Source: an uncultured Bacilli bacterium (GTDB lineage Bacteria; Bacillota_I; Bacilli_A; RF39; UBA660). Taken from it: a stretch of DNA of 16,594 nucleotides. The position numbers were made by a program, and so were the translations under genes. This document shows positions 6,464 through 15,645 of the stretch, piece by piece (the first letter of the stretch is position 1; each line of letters opens with the position of its first letter). The stretch is from NCBI GenBank assembly GCA_947627145.1, contig CANQUW010000013.1:1-16594 (forward strand), read 5' to 3'. The notes under the pieces are model-generated. The model had not been told where the DNA came from and did no database searches. It was given only the letters and a program-made list of their open reading frames with translations.

Positions 6464-6490
6464 CTTGAGGTCGAAATTTTCGACATCAAG
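6464..6490. repeat. 27-bp imperfect inverted repeat upstream of addB
   Basis: CTTGA...TCAAG (6464-6468 with 6486-6490) and GTCGAA...TTCGAC (6470-6475 with 6479-6484) form a near-perfect dyad broken by one G/A mismatch, with loop ATT. No T-run follows, so it is not an intrinsic terminator. It lies about 25 bases before the addB -35 box and could be an operator or a remnant of the region around the orphan gene. The gene-free stretch 6245-6568 otherwise holds the 3' hairpin, the short copy with its promoter, and the addB promoter. Confidence 0.4.
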
Positions 6491-6513
6491 AGTAATAAAA
6501 TAAATTTAATATC

Positions 6514-6542
6514 TTCACTTTTATAAGTTTATATTTTATAAT
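6514..6542 (+). promoter_or_regulatory. Promoter of the addB operon
   Basis: TTCACT (6514-6519) and a perfect TATAAT (6537-6542) are separated by 17 bases. Transcription would begin near 6549, some 20 bases before the chosen addB start. Confidence 0.5.
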
Positions 6543-6568
6543 AATAATTAGTAAAGTTGGTGGTAGAT

Positions 6569-8902
6569 ATGAACTTAGAAAAATATAAAGATAAAGAAAT
6601 ATTAATACTCACTCCAAATAGTGAAAAGTTGAATATATTAGATAGTCTTTCTTTAGAAAATAGTTTATATAATATAAAGTTTATGACAGAAAAAGAATTT
6701 TTAGATAACTATTTTTTTTCATATGATGTTCCTGCAATTGACTATATAATGAATAAATATAAATATCATTATGATGTATGTAAAGTTTATTTAAATAATT
6801 TATATTTTATAGATTTGGATAAAACCTATACTCATTCTAAACTAAATGAATTAAAAAGGATAAAGCAAGATCTACTTTCCAATAAATTACTTATAGAAAA
6901 TAAATTATTTAAAGATTATTTAAAAAATAAAACTATAATAGTTAAAAATTACTGTGGACAAGAAAAATATTTAAAAAATATTTTAACTAATTATAATACT
7001 CATTTTATTAATTTAGAAAAAAAAGATATTAACTTTTCTGTAAAACACTTTAACACATTAGAAGAAGAAGTAGTATATACTGCTTTAAGTATTATAAAAC
7101 TAACAGAAGAAAAAATACCTTTAAATAAAATATTTATACAGTTTGATGATGATTATAATTATTTAGTTAAAAGAATATTTACATATTTTAATATACCTAT
7201 AAACATAAAAAATAAAAGAAGTATATATTCTACTAAAATAGTAAGTGATTATTTAAAAACAAAAAAATTAGAAATAAAAAATGATAGTAGTGTTACAAAG
7301 AAACTAATTGATGTTATAAATTCATTAGTAGAAGTAGAGGATAGTAAAAACTATAATACTTTATTAAAAGAAAAACTTAAAAATACTTATTTAGATGAAA
7401 CAGTATATAATGATGCGGTTAATGTAATCGATATAGAAAAGAGAAGTATAAAAGATGATGAATATGTATTTGTACTTGGATTTAACGAAGATCATCTACC
7501 AAAACTATATAAAGACGAAGATTTTATTACTGATAATATAAAAGATGAAGTAGAATTATATACAACAAAAGAAAAAAATGAAATAAAGAAAAATAATTTT
7601 ATAAATATTTTATCCAATATAAAAAACTTATCTATTTCTTATAAAGATAGAAGTGATTTTAGTTTGTATAATAAATCTACTCTTATAAACGATTACAATT
7701 TAGAAGTAGAAGATATAAATATAGATAACTATAACTATTCAAATATTTATAATAAATTAAAACTATCAGAGTATTTAGATTATTATCGTAAATATAATAA
7801 AGAAAGTAAAAGTCTTCATACTTTATATAATCATTATAAAAATATACCTTATAACACTTATAGTAATGAGTTTACTGGTATTACAAAAGAAAAATTACTT
7901 GAATACATAAAAAAACCAATGACATTATCCTACACTAGTATTAATAGTTATAATTTATGTGCTTTTAAGTTTTATATAAAATATATTTTAAAAATAGATC
8001 CGTTTGAAGATTCTTTTCAAACTCTTATTGGTAGTCTTTATCATTATTTACTTTCTATAATGAAAGAAGAATATTTTAATTTTAATAATGCTTGGCAAGA
8101 CTTTCTAAAAGATAAAGAACTATCTTTAAAAGAAGAATTTTTTTTAGAAAATTTAAAAGATGATTTTAAAGAGTTAATGGAAAAACTTCTAGAGCAGGAA
8201 CATTACACATCATTTAAAGAAGAGTATTATGAAAAAGAATTAGGTATTGCCTTCGATAAAGAAATTCCTATTAATTTTAAAGGCTCTATAGATAAACTAA
8301 TGGTAGATAAAAATATAGATGATACTTATTTTAGTGTAATTGATTATAAAACAGGAAATCCTGATACATCCCTTAATAATATTTATTATGGAATAAATAT
8401 GCAACTACCAATATATTTATATTTAGTATCCAAAAGTAGTGTCTTTGAAAGTCCTATATTTACAGGAATGTATTATCAAAAGATCTTGCAACCAAAAACT
8501 ACATTTACTCCAAAAACTAATGAAGAAAAAGAAAAAAGAGATAAATTAAAATTAATTGGTTACTCAACAGATAATGAAGAAATTTTAGAAAAGTTTGATA
8601 ATACTTATGAAGATAGTATGTATATAAAAAGTTTAAAGAAAACAAATAATGGTTTTTATAGATTTTCTAAATTATTAAGTGATGAAGATGTTTATAAAAT
8701 GTTAAAATTTACTGATATGAAGTTAAATGAAGCAATAGATAATATAATAGATGGAAAGTTTAAAATAAATCCTAAAATAATAGATAAGAAAAATATTTCT
8801 TGTGCTTTTTGTACTTATAAAGATTTATGTTTTAAAAAGGAAAGTGATGAAGAAATTTTAGAAAAGAAAAAAGACTTATCATTTTTAGATGAGGAGGTGT
8901 AA
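6569..8902 (+). CDS. addB: AddB, helicase-nuclease subunit B
   Basis: AddB partners AddA in the enzyme that unwinds and resects double-strand breaks up to a Chi-type site and prepares 3' tails for RecA. The C-terminal RecB-type nuclease carries His492, GSID (572-575), the catalytic DYK at Asp592-Lys594 and Gln612 in QLPIYLYL. The iron-sulfur staple cysteines characteristic of AddB are all present: Cys464 before the nuclease core and Cys745, Cys748 and Cys754 after it. At 777 residues it is much shorter than Bacillus AddB (about 1150). The N-terminus shows no Walker A (GxxGxGKT) motif, so the ATP site of this subunit seems to have been lost. I start it at the ATG at 6569 with GGTGG as ribosome binding site; the in-frame TTG at 6557 and GTG at 6560 overlap that site. 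It is followed by addA after two bases. Confidence 0.92.
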   Translation: MNLEKYKDKEILILTPNSEKLNILDSLSLENSLYNIKFMTEKEFLDNYFFSYDVPAIDYIMNKYKYHYDVCKVYLNNLYFIDLDKTYTHSKLNELKRIKQDLLSNKLLIENKLFKDYLKNKTIIVKNYCGQEKYLKNILTNYNTHFINLEKKDINFSVKHFNTLEEEVVYTALSIIKLTEEKIPLNKIFIQFDDDYNYLVKRIFTYFNIPINIKNKRSIYSTKIVSDYLKTKKLEIKNDSSVTKKLIDVINSLVEVEDSKNYNTLLKEKLKNTYLDETVYNDAVNVIDIEKRSIKDDEYVFVLGFNEDHLPKLYKDEDFITDNIKDEVELYTTKEKNEIKKNNFINILSNIKNLSISYKDRSDFSLYNKSTLINDYNLEVEDINIDNYNYSNIYNKLKLSEYLDYYRKYNKESKSLHTLYNHYKNIPYNTYSNEFTGITKEKLLEYIKKPMTLSYTSINSYNLCAFKFYIKYILKIDPFEDSFQTLIGSLYHYLLSIMKEEYFNFNNAWQDFLKDKELSLKEEFFLENLKDDFKELMEKLLEQEHYTSFKEEYYEKELGIAFDKEIPINFKGSIDKLMVDKNIDDTYFSVIDYKTGNPDTSLNNIYYGINMQLPIYLYLVSKSSVFESPIFTGMYYQKILQPKTTFTPKTNEEKEKRDKLKLIGYSTDNEEILEKFDNTYEDSMYIKSLKKTNNGFYRFSKLLSDEDVYKMLKFTDMKLNEAIDNIIDGKFKINPKIIDKKNISCAFCTYKDLCFKKESDEEILEKKKDLSFLDEEV

Positions 8903-8904
8903 AA

Positions 8905-11900
8905 GTGGCAAATAGATGGACAGAAGAACAACTACAAGCAATAAATAAAACAGGTAGTAACATTATAGTATCGGCTGGAGCTGGCAGTGGTAAAACAGAA
9001 GTGCTTTCAGAGAGAGTAATCGAAAAATTAAGAAATGGAGTTCACATAAACAATCTATTAGTCTTAACTTTTACAAATGCTGCTGCAAGTGAAATGAAAG
9101 GAAGAATTAGAGAAAAAATTATAAATGATTCTAAATTATCAGAAGAAAGAAAACAAGAAGAAATATCTTTAATTGATTCTTCCTATATTACAACATTTGA
9201 TAGTTTTGCTTTATCAATTGTAAAAAAATATCATTATATTTTAAATATTACGAGTAAAGTAAGCATCACAGAAGAAGCACTTATTACTATAAAAACAGAA
9301 GAATTACTAGATGAAGTATTAGATGAATTTTATCTAAAAAAAGATGATTCTTTCTTAAACTTTATGAATGACTTTTGTCTTAAAAGTGATGATAGTATTA
9401 AAAAGATGATTACTAGTATTTTTAAAAATATATTATTAAAAAATGATGTTTTAAAGTTTTTAGATTCTATAGAAGATTACTTTACAGAAGATATGATTAA
9501 CTCTTATATAGATGATTATTTAAAAATACTAAATACAAAACAAGAAGAAGTAAAAAATATTTTAAGAGAATTATCTTTAGGTTTTGATTCTACATACATG
9601 GAAAAACTTTATAATGTATTAAGTAATTTTTTAAATGCTAAAACTTATGATGAAATAAAAAAATCATTAGATTTTAGATTACCAGCTGTTCCTAGAAACA
9701 CAGAAGAAGAATTAAAAAATTTAAAAGGGACTTTGAAAGATGTGCTAGATGAAGTAAAAAATCTTACTTATTATGAAGATATAGACACTATAAAAAAAGA
9801 AATACTTGATACTAAAGAGAATACCAAAGTATTTAGAGATATATTAAAAAGTTTATATTTAAAACTAGAAAAATATAAACGTGATGAGGACTTATATGAT
9901 TTTAATGATGTTTTTCATTTTGCAATTAAATTAGTATTAGAAAATGAAGATGTACGTTCTGAGTTAAAAAATAATTTCCATGAAATATTAATAGATGAAT
10001 ATCAAGATACAAGTGACTTACAAGAATTATTTATATCAAGTATCGAAAATAATAATGTTTATATGGTTGGAGATATAAAACAATCTATATATCGTTTTCG
10101 TAATGCCAATCCCAAAATATTTAAAGATAAATATGATAAATATTCAAAAGGAGAAGGTGGTATTAAGATTGATTTAAATAAAAACTTTAGAAGTCGAAGG
10201 GAAGTTTTAGATAACATAAATTTAGTATTTAATAAAATAATGTCTCTTGATATAGGAGGTGCAGATTACACTACATCTCATCAAATGCTCTTTGGAAATA
10301 AGACTTATGAAGAAGAGGGAAAAACAAATCAAAACTATAACTTCAAAATAAAAACTTATGAAAAAAGTGATGGGTTTGATAATTCAGTAGAGGAAGCATT
10401 TATAATAGGACGAGATATTAAGAAAAAAGTAGATGATAAATATCAAGTGTATAAAGCAGGAAGTAGTAATACTAGAGATGCTAAATACTCTGATTTTACA
10501 ATTTTACTTGATAGAAGTAGTGACTTTGCTTTATATAAAAAAGTCCTAGATTATTTGGAAATACCTTGTACTATCTCAAAAGATGAAAGTCTAACAGGAG
10601 AAGATGATATCCTAGTAATTAAAAATATATTTAAACTAATTTCTTTAATTAGTAAAAAGAAATATAACAGCGAGTTTCGTTATTCTTTTGTAAGTATTGC
10701 AAGAAGTTTCTTATTTAATTTAAGTGATGAAGAAATATTTTCATATTTTGTAGATAATAATTTTAAAGATAGTGATATCTACGTTAAATGTTTTAAAATA
10801 AGTAAAAAAATAGAAGAAAAAACATTAAGTGAAATTCTAGAAGAAATAATAGATGAGTTTTGTTATGAAGAAAAATTAATTACTACAACTGATATAAAAC
10901 TAAAAAGAACGCGACTTGAATATATTATGAAATTTGTAAGTGACTTCGCATCTCTTGGAAAAACATTAGATGATGTCTTAGACTATCTAGATACAGTTTT
11001 AAAAAGTGAAATACGTCTTAACTTTTCTACTGAAACAGAAGATAATAATTCAGTAACTATTATGACAATCCATAAATCAAAAGGACTAGGTTTTCCTGTA
11101 TGCTACTTCGCAGGATTTAAAAAATCATTTAATTTTAGTGAACTAAGAGAAAGAATAATCTATAACAAAAAGTATGGAATAATACTTCCTAAAGTAGATG
11201 ACTTTTACAAACCAACTATTCTAAAAACCCTTGCGATGAGGAAAAACATAGAAGAAGAGATAAGCGAAAAAATAAGACTTTTATATGTTGCCCTAACTCG
11301 TGTTAAGGAAGAAATGATAATAGTTTGTCCAACTTTTGAAAAATATCAAAACGATACAACTATTTCAACCCAGTTAAAATATAAAAGTTTTTATGATATC
11401 TTAGAAAGTATTAGTATACCTCTTGATAAATACACAGAAGTTGTAGAAAGTAATGCTACTATGGATTTTCAAAATACAACACTAACAAACATATTAAAAG
11501 TAAAAGACTATGATAACTTTACTGTAAAAGAAATTAATTATACTAAAGAAGAACTAAAAGATGTAAGATACTCAAAAGAGTCTATGACACTATATTCAAA
11601 AGACGATAAAAAGAAGTTAGAAAAAGGAACGTCCATTCATAAAATATTTGAAATGTTAGACTTTAAAAATCCTAATTTAGAAAATATAAATAAAAGTGAA
11701 AGACAACTAGTAGAAAGATTTTTAAATAGTAAAATTATAAAAGAAAATATAAACGGAAAATTCTATCATGAATACGAATTCATAAAAAGTAGCGGAAGTG
11801 ATATATCTCATGGTATAATAGATTTGATGATAGAAAATGATAACAATATAATTATAATAGATTACAAATTAAAAGATACTGAAGACAAACATTATATAGA

Positions 11901-12000
11901 TCAGTTAAATGGATATAAAAATGCAATAGAAGAAAAAACTAAAAAAGATGTATCTACTTATTTATATTCAATAATAGATAATAAATTTAAAGAAGTGTAG
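8905..12000 (+). CDS. addA: AddA, helicase-nuclease subunit A
   Basis: AddA is the UvrD-like 3'-5' helicase and second nuclease of the AddAB complex. Helicase motifs appear in order: Q-motif WTEEQLQAI (5-13), Walker A AGAGSGKT (24-31), LTFTNAAASEMKGRI (54-68), Walker B DEYQDT (364-369), VGDIKQSIYRFR, NFRSRREV, the TIHKSKGLGFPV motif and YVALTR (794-799). The C-terminal nuclease is intact, with His912, Asp973 in GIIDL, Asp986 and Lys988 in IIDYK, and a Gln in DQLNGYK. Its 1031 residues are about 200 short of Bacillus AddA, with no motif missing, so inserts rather than functions seem to be reduced. The start is GTG, two bases after the addB stop, with the strong GGAGGTG (8893-8899) lying in the last codons of addB, which points to translational coupling and equal subunit output. 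The next gene begins nine bases after its stop. Confidence 0.96.
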   Translation: MANRWTEEQLQAINKTGSNIIVSAGAGSGKTEVLSERVIEKLRNGVHINNLLVLTFTNAAASEMKGRIREKIINDSKLSEERKQEEISLIDSSYITTFDSFALSIVKKYHYILNITSKVSITEEALITIKTEELLDEVLDEFYLKKDDSFLNFMNDFCLKSDDSIKKMITSIFKNILLKNDVLKFLDSIEDYFTEDMINSYIDDYLKILNTKQEEVKNILRELSLGFDSTYMEKLYNVLSNFLNAKTYDEIKKSLDFRLPAVPRNTEEELKNLKGTLKDVLDEVKNLTYYEDIDTIKKEILDTKENTKVFRDILKSLYLKLEKYKRDEDLYDFNDVFHFAIKLVLENEDVRSELKNNFHEILIDEYQDTSDLQELFISSIENNNVYMVGDIKQSIYRFRNANPKIFKDKYDKYSKGEGGIKIDLNKNFRSRREVLDNINLVFNKIMSLDIGGADYTTSHQMLFGNKTYEEEGKTNQNYNFKIKTYEKSDGFDNSVEEAFIIGRDIKKKVDDKYQVYKAGSSNTRDAKYSDFTILLDRSSDFALYKKVLDYLEIPCTISKDESLTGEDDILVIKNIFKLISLISKKKYNSEFRYSFVSIARSFLFNLSDEEIFSYFVDNNFKDSDIYVKCFKISKKIEEKTLSEILEEIIDEFCYEEKLITTTDIKLKRTRLEYIMKFVSDFASLGKTLDDVLDYLDTVLKSEIRLNFSTETEDNNSVTIMTIHKSKGLGFPVCYFAGFKKSFNFSELRERIIYNKKYGIILPKVDDFYKPTILKTLAMRKNIEEEISEKIRLLYVALTRVKEEMIIVCPTFEKYQNDTTISTQLKYKSFYDILESISIPLDKYTEVVESNATMDFQNTTLTNILKVKDYDNFTVKEINYTKEELKDVRYSKESMTLYSKDDKKKLEKGTSIHKIFEMLDFKNPNLENINKSERQLVERFLNSKIIKENINGKFYHEYEFIKSSGSDISHGIIDLMIENDNNIIIIDYKLKDTEDKHYIDQLNGYKNAIEEKTKKDVSTYLYSIIDNKFKEV

Positions 12001-12009
12001 GAGGAGAGT

Positions 12010-13008
12010 ATGATTATAAAGGTATTACTTTTATTAATATTAATTCTTATTAATGGAATATTATCATCAAGTGAAATAGCATTTATTTCTCTTGATAAAT
12101 TTACTTTGCAAAATAAAAAAGACAAGAAGAAGGAAAAAATTCTTTCTATGAAAAATGAAGAAGGTAAATTTTTATCTACAATTCAAGTAGGTATAACTCT
12201 TGCGGGCTTTCTTGCAAGTGCTTTTGCAAGTGATACGTTCACAGATTATCTTTTAGAAAGAGGAGTACTTATAATTAATCCAGCTTTCACAGAAGGATTT
12301 TTAATGATATTAATTACTATTATCCTTTCATTTTTAACTTTAATATTTGGTGAACTTGTTCCAAAACAAATAGGTAGAAGTAATCCTTTAAAAGTATCAT
12401 ACCTAACAATTGACTTTATCTATATTATATCTAAAGTATTTTATCCTATAATTTACTTGCTTACTAAAACAACAGACTTTATTTGTCGTCTTTTAAAGAT
12501 AAAAGAAAAAGATGATACTCTAACAGAAGAAGATATAAAAAATCTTATTATAGTAGGAGAAAAAGAAGGAACTATAGAAGAAAAGGAAAAGGATTATATT
12601 TTAAATGTGTTTAAGTTTAATGATAAAACTGCAAGTGAGATAATGACTAAGAAAAATAAAGTTATTACCATTGATATAAAAGATACTAAAAAAGAGATAT
12701 TTGCCAAAGTTAAAAATACACACTTCACAAGATTTCCAGTACTTGATAATGATAAAATATTAGGATTTATAAATGTAAAAGACTTAATATATAGAAATTA
12801 TTTTAATAAACAAATAGATTTATTATCTTTTATTCATAAAGTATTAGAGTTTAGTGAAGATGAGATGATTGATGATATTTTTAGAAAAATGCAAAAGAAG
12901 CATGAGTTATTTTCTGTAATAACTAAAAATAAAAAGCTAGTAGGAATACTTACTATGGAAGATGCTATAGAAGAAATACTTGGAAATATTGAAGATGAAT
13001 ACAATTAG
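12010..13008 (+). CDS. CNNM/CBS-pair membrane protein (HlyC/CorC family), no C-terminal domain
   Basis: This belongs to the CNNM (DUF21) family, linked to Mg2+ and other divalent-cation export. Membrane segments lie at about residues 1-20, 55-74, 94-114 and 128-155. The family signatures SSSEIAFISL (19-28) and GELVPKQIG (114-122) are clear. A CBS pair follows at about 208-265 and 272-330, with EIMTKKNKVITI, FPVLDNDKILGFINVKDLI and VGILTMEDAIEEILG. Homologues usually run to about 420-440 residues with a further CorC_HlyC domain; this protein stops at residue 332 right after the second CBS motif, so that domain is absent. AGGAGG (11999-12004) five bases before the ATG supports the start. Placement between addA and a P-type cation ATPase, with short gaps, suggests shared transcription and a role in cation balance. 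Confidence 0.9.
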   Translation: MIIKVLLLLILILINGILSSSEIAFISLDKFTLQNKKDKKKEKILSMKNEEGKFLSTIQVGITLAGFLASAFASDTFTDYLLERGVLIINPAFTEGFLMILITIILSFLTLIFGELVPKQIGRSNPLKVSYLTIDFIYIISKVFYPIIYLLTKTTDFICRLLKIKEKDDTLTEEDIKNLIIVGEKEGTIEEKEKDYILNVFKFNDKTASEIMTKKNKVITIDIKDTKKEIFAKVKNTHFTRFPVLDNDKILGFINVKDLIYRNYFNKQIDLLSFIHKVLEFSEDEMIDDIFRKMQKKHELFSVITKNKKLVGILTMEDAIEEILGNIEDEYN

Positions 13009-13053
13009 GAAGGACTGATTAAAATAGAAACTTATAATAAAGAAATAGATGAA

Positions 13054-15627
13054 GTGTTAAATGAACTTGATACAACTGAAGATGGACTCACAAAGGAAGA
13101 AGTTATAAAAAGAAGAGAAGAAAACGGATTAAATATTCTTCCTAAAGAAGAAAGAGCAAGTATACTAAAAATATTTTTCAATGAGTTTTTAGATCCTATA
13201 GTTCTACTATTAATAGTTGCGATAATTTTTTCGTTTTTAGCAGGAGAAATAATAGATGGAGTAGCTATTTTCTTAATAGTTATAATCGATGTTATAATGG
13301 GAACTTATGAAGAAAATAAAGCAAACAACACCGCAGAAGCATTAGAAAAATTAGTAACTGTAATGGTTAGAGTTATAAGAGACAAAGAGGAAATAGAAGT
13401 AACGAGTGAAGAACTAGTAGTAGGAGATATTTGTCTTTTAGAGTCAGGAGATAAAATAAGTGCTGACATGAGAATAATAGATTCACATAACTTAATGGTA
13501 AATGAAGCAATACTTACAGGAGAAAGTGTTGAAGTAGAAAAAAACAATAAAAAACTAACTAAAAAAAATCTTTCTATTACGGACCAAGATAATATTTTAT
13601 TTTCTGGAACTACTGTAGTAAAAGGTAGAGCAAAAGCAGTAGTTATAAAAACATCTCTTGATACTGAAATAGGTAAAATTGCCGACACTCTTTCAAAAAC
13701 AGAAGAAGAGAAATCCCCTCTAACTTTAAGAGTTGAAAAACTTTCTAAACAAATAAGTATTCTAGTTTTAGTAGTTGCATTTTTCATAACAATACTTTTA
13801 ATAAGTAAAGGTGTTTCATTAAATGAAGTGTTCTTATCAGTAATTGCTCTTGCGGTATCAGCAATGCCAGAAGGATTACCTCTTGCTTTAACTATGGCAC
13901 TTACTATCGCATCAAATAAGATGGCTAAGAAAAATGTAGTTGCTAAAAAACTACATTCAGTAGAGTCTTTAGGAAGTTGTACTACCATCATGAGTGATAA
14001 AACAGGAACTCTAACAGTAAATGAACAAACAGCAAAAAAAATATTATTACCAGATGGGGAAGTTTTTAATATAAGTGGAACAGGTTATTCTCATGAGGGA
14101 ACTGTTGAAGGAAAAAATATAGACAAAGCATATCATATTGGCTTACTTGGTGCTATAAACAATGAAGCTAAAATAGAAAAAGATGAATTTATAGGTGACT
14201 CTATTGATATAGCATTTTTAGTACTTGCTAAAAAATTAAAAGTAGATACTAAGAATATAAAGACACTCGAAATAATACCATATGAATCTGAAAACAAATA
14301 TTCTGCAGTATTCTTTGAACAAGAAAATAAAACTTATTGCACAATTAAAGGTTCAGTTGAAGTTGTACTTTCATATTGTAAAGATGCAGATAAAGAAAAT
14401 ATAATAAAACAAAATGAAGCTCTTGCTGGAGAAGGTTATAGAGTAATTGCTCTCGCATCTTCTAAAATAAAATCTAAAGAAACTTATACCGAAAAAGATA
14501 TTAAAAATCTAGAGTTTGAAGGTTTAGTTGCTTTTATTGACCCAATAAGGAAAGAAGCAGTATCATCAATAAAAGAATGTATGGATGCTGGAATAAAAGT
14601 TTTAATGGTAACAGGAGATCATCCACTAACATCATTTTCAATTGCAAAGTCTCTTACTTTAACAGACAACTTCGATGATGTAACAACAGGCGCTGAAGTA
14701 GAAGAGTACTTAAAAAAAGGACAAAATGCTTTTGATAAATTTGTAAAAAGCAAAATAATCTTTACTAGAGTAACACCACTTGAAAAACTAGAAATAGTAA
14801 AATCTCTAAAAAGGCAAGGGGAGTTTGTTGCGGTAACAGGCGACGGAGTAAATGATGCTCCAGCATTAAAGACAGCAAACTTAGGTGTTGCTATGGGAAG
14901 TGGTACTGATATAGCACGTGAATCATCTAAAATGATTATTATGGATGATAACTTTAAATCAATAGTTGCAGGAATCAAAGAAGGAAGAATTGCTTACTCA
15001 AACATTCGAAAAATAATTTTATTCTTAATTTCTTGTGGACTAGCTGAAGTATTATTCTTCTGTCTTGCAATACTTTTTGATATGCCTATGCCACTTGTTG
15101 CAATACAACTTCTATGGTTAAATGTAGTAACAGATGGTATCCAAGATTTTGCTTTATCATTTGAACGAGCAGAAACTGGTATAATGAAGAAAAAACCAGT
15201 AGATCCAAAGTCATCTATATTTGATAGAAGTCTACTTATAGATATAATAGTATCAGGTCTATATATAGGACTTGTAGTATTCATAGTATGGTGTTATCTA
15301 TTAAATCACTTACACATGAATATAACTATCGCACGTGGATACATAATGGCATTAATGGTATTTATTCAAAATATTCATGTATTCAATTGCAGAAGTGAAA
15401 CTTTAAGTGCCTTCAAAATACCTATCACCAAAAATAAATTAATACTTTTTGGAGTAGCGGCATCCATTGGCCTTCACTTAATAATAATGGAAGTACCAAT
15501 ATTAAGTACTTTCTTAAAAACAACAACAGTACCATATATAGATATGTTATATCTATTCTTAATAGGATTATCTATTATAGTAGTAATGGAAATATATAAA
15601 ACTATAAAACGTAGAATATCTAATTAA
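13054..15627 (+). CDS. Cation (probably calcium) P-type ATPase, P2 type
   Basis: This is a P-type pump of the SERCA/PMCA-like group, probably exporting Ca2+ at the cost of ATP. Numbered from the GTG at 13054: actuator motif TGES (155-158), M4 ion-binding motif PEGLP (272-276), phosphorylation motif DKTGTLT with Asp315, nucleotide-domain KGSVEVV, TGDHPLT, and hinge motif GDGVNDAPALK (596 on). Ten membrane helices in the usual 2+2+6 arrangement can be seen. The full family length is about 860-900 residues, so it is essentially complete. The GTG is the first ordinary start but has no good ribosome binding site. The frame is open further upstream, and residues IETYNKEIDEV before the GTG match the family N-terminus. 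A real start at ATT 13018, four bases after AGGAAGG, would leave the same nine-base gap seen between addA and the CNNM gene. Ion choice (Ca2+ over Mn2+) is inferred. Confidence 0.93.
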   Translation: MLNELDTTEDGLTKEEVIKRREENGLNILPKEERASILKIFFNEFLDPIVLLLIVAIIFSFLAGEIIDGVAIFLIVIIDVIMGTYEENKANNTAEALEKLVTVMVRVIRDKEEIEVTSEELVVGDICLLESGDKISADMRIIDSHNLMVNEAILTGESVEVEKNNKKLTKKNLSITDQDNILFSGTTVVKGRAKAVVIKTSLDTEIGKIADTLSKTEEEKSPLTLRVEKLSKQISILVLVVAFFITILLISKGVSLNEVFLSVIALAVSAMPEGLPLALTMALTIASNKMAKKNVVAKKLHSVESLGSCTTIMSDKTGTLTVNEQTAKKILLPDGEVFNISGTGYSHEGTVEGKNIDKAYHIGLLGAINNEAKIEKDEFIGDSIDIAFLVLAKKLKVDTKNIKTLEIIPYESENKYSAVFFEQENKTYCTIKGSVEVVLSYCKDADKENIIKQNEALAGEGYRVIALASSKIKSKETYTEKDIKNLEFEGLVAFIDPIRKEAVSSIKECMDAGIKVLMVTGDHPLTSFSIAKSLTLTDNFDDVTTGAEVEEYLKKGQNAFDKFVKSKIIFTRVTPLEKLEIVKSLKRQGEFVAVTGDGVNDAPALKTANLGVAMGSGTDIARESSKMIIMDDNFKSIVAGIKEGRIAYSNIRKIILFLISCGLAEVLFFCLAILFDMPMPLVAIQLLWLNVVTDGIQDFALSFERAETGIMKKKPVDPKSSIFDRSLLIDIIVSGLYIGLVVFIVWCYLLNHLHMNITIARGYIMALMVFIQNIHVFNCRSETLSAFKIPITKNKLILFGVAASIGLHLIIMEVPILSTFLKTTTVPYIDMLYLFLIGLSIIVVMEIYKTIKRRISN

Positions 15628-15641
15628 TATCCTACGTTTTT
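15606..15641 (+). terminator. Terminator of the addB-addA-CNNM-ATPase run
   Basis: AAAACGTAG (15606-15614) pairs with CTACGTTTT (15632-15640), and inside an A/C mismatch ATAT pairs with ATAT, leaving a seven-base loop. The stem contains the ATPase stop codon, and Ts continue to 15641. The A-rich left arm may also let it stop the convergent minus-strand transcript arriving from 15646. Confidence 0.75.
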
Positions 15642-15645
15642 AATT

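Noticed and set aside
13305..13991. Long minus-strand open frame (228 aa) opposite the P-type ATPase
   Set aside because: It lies entirely within a well-supported gene, has no family features and arises from the codon pattern of the opposite strand. The same applies to the minus frames at 510-851, 4693-4999, 5165-5392, 14619-14978 and 14994-15284.
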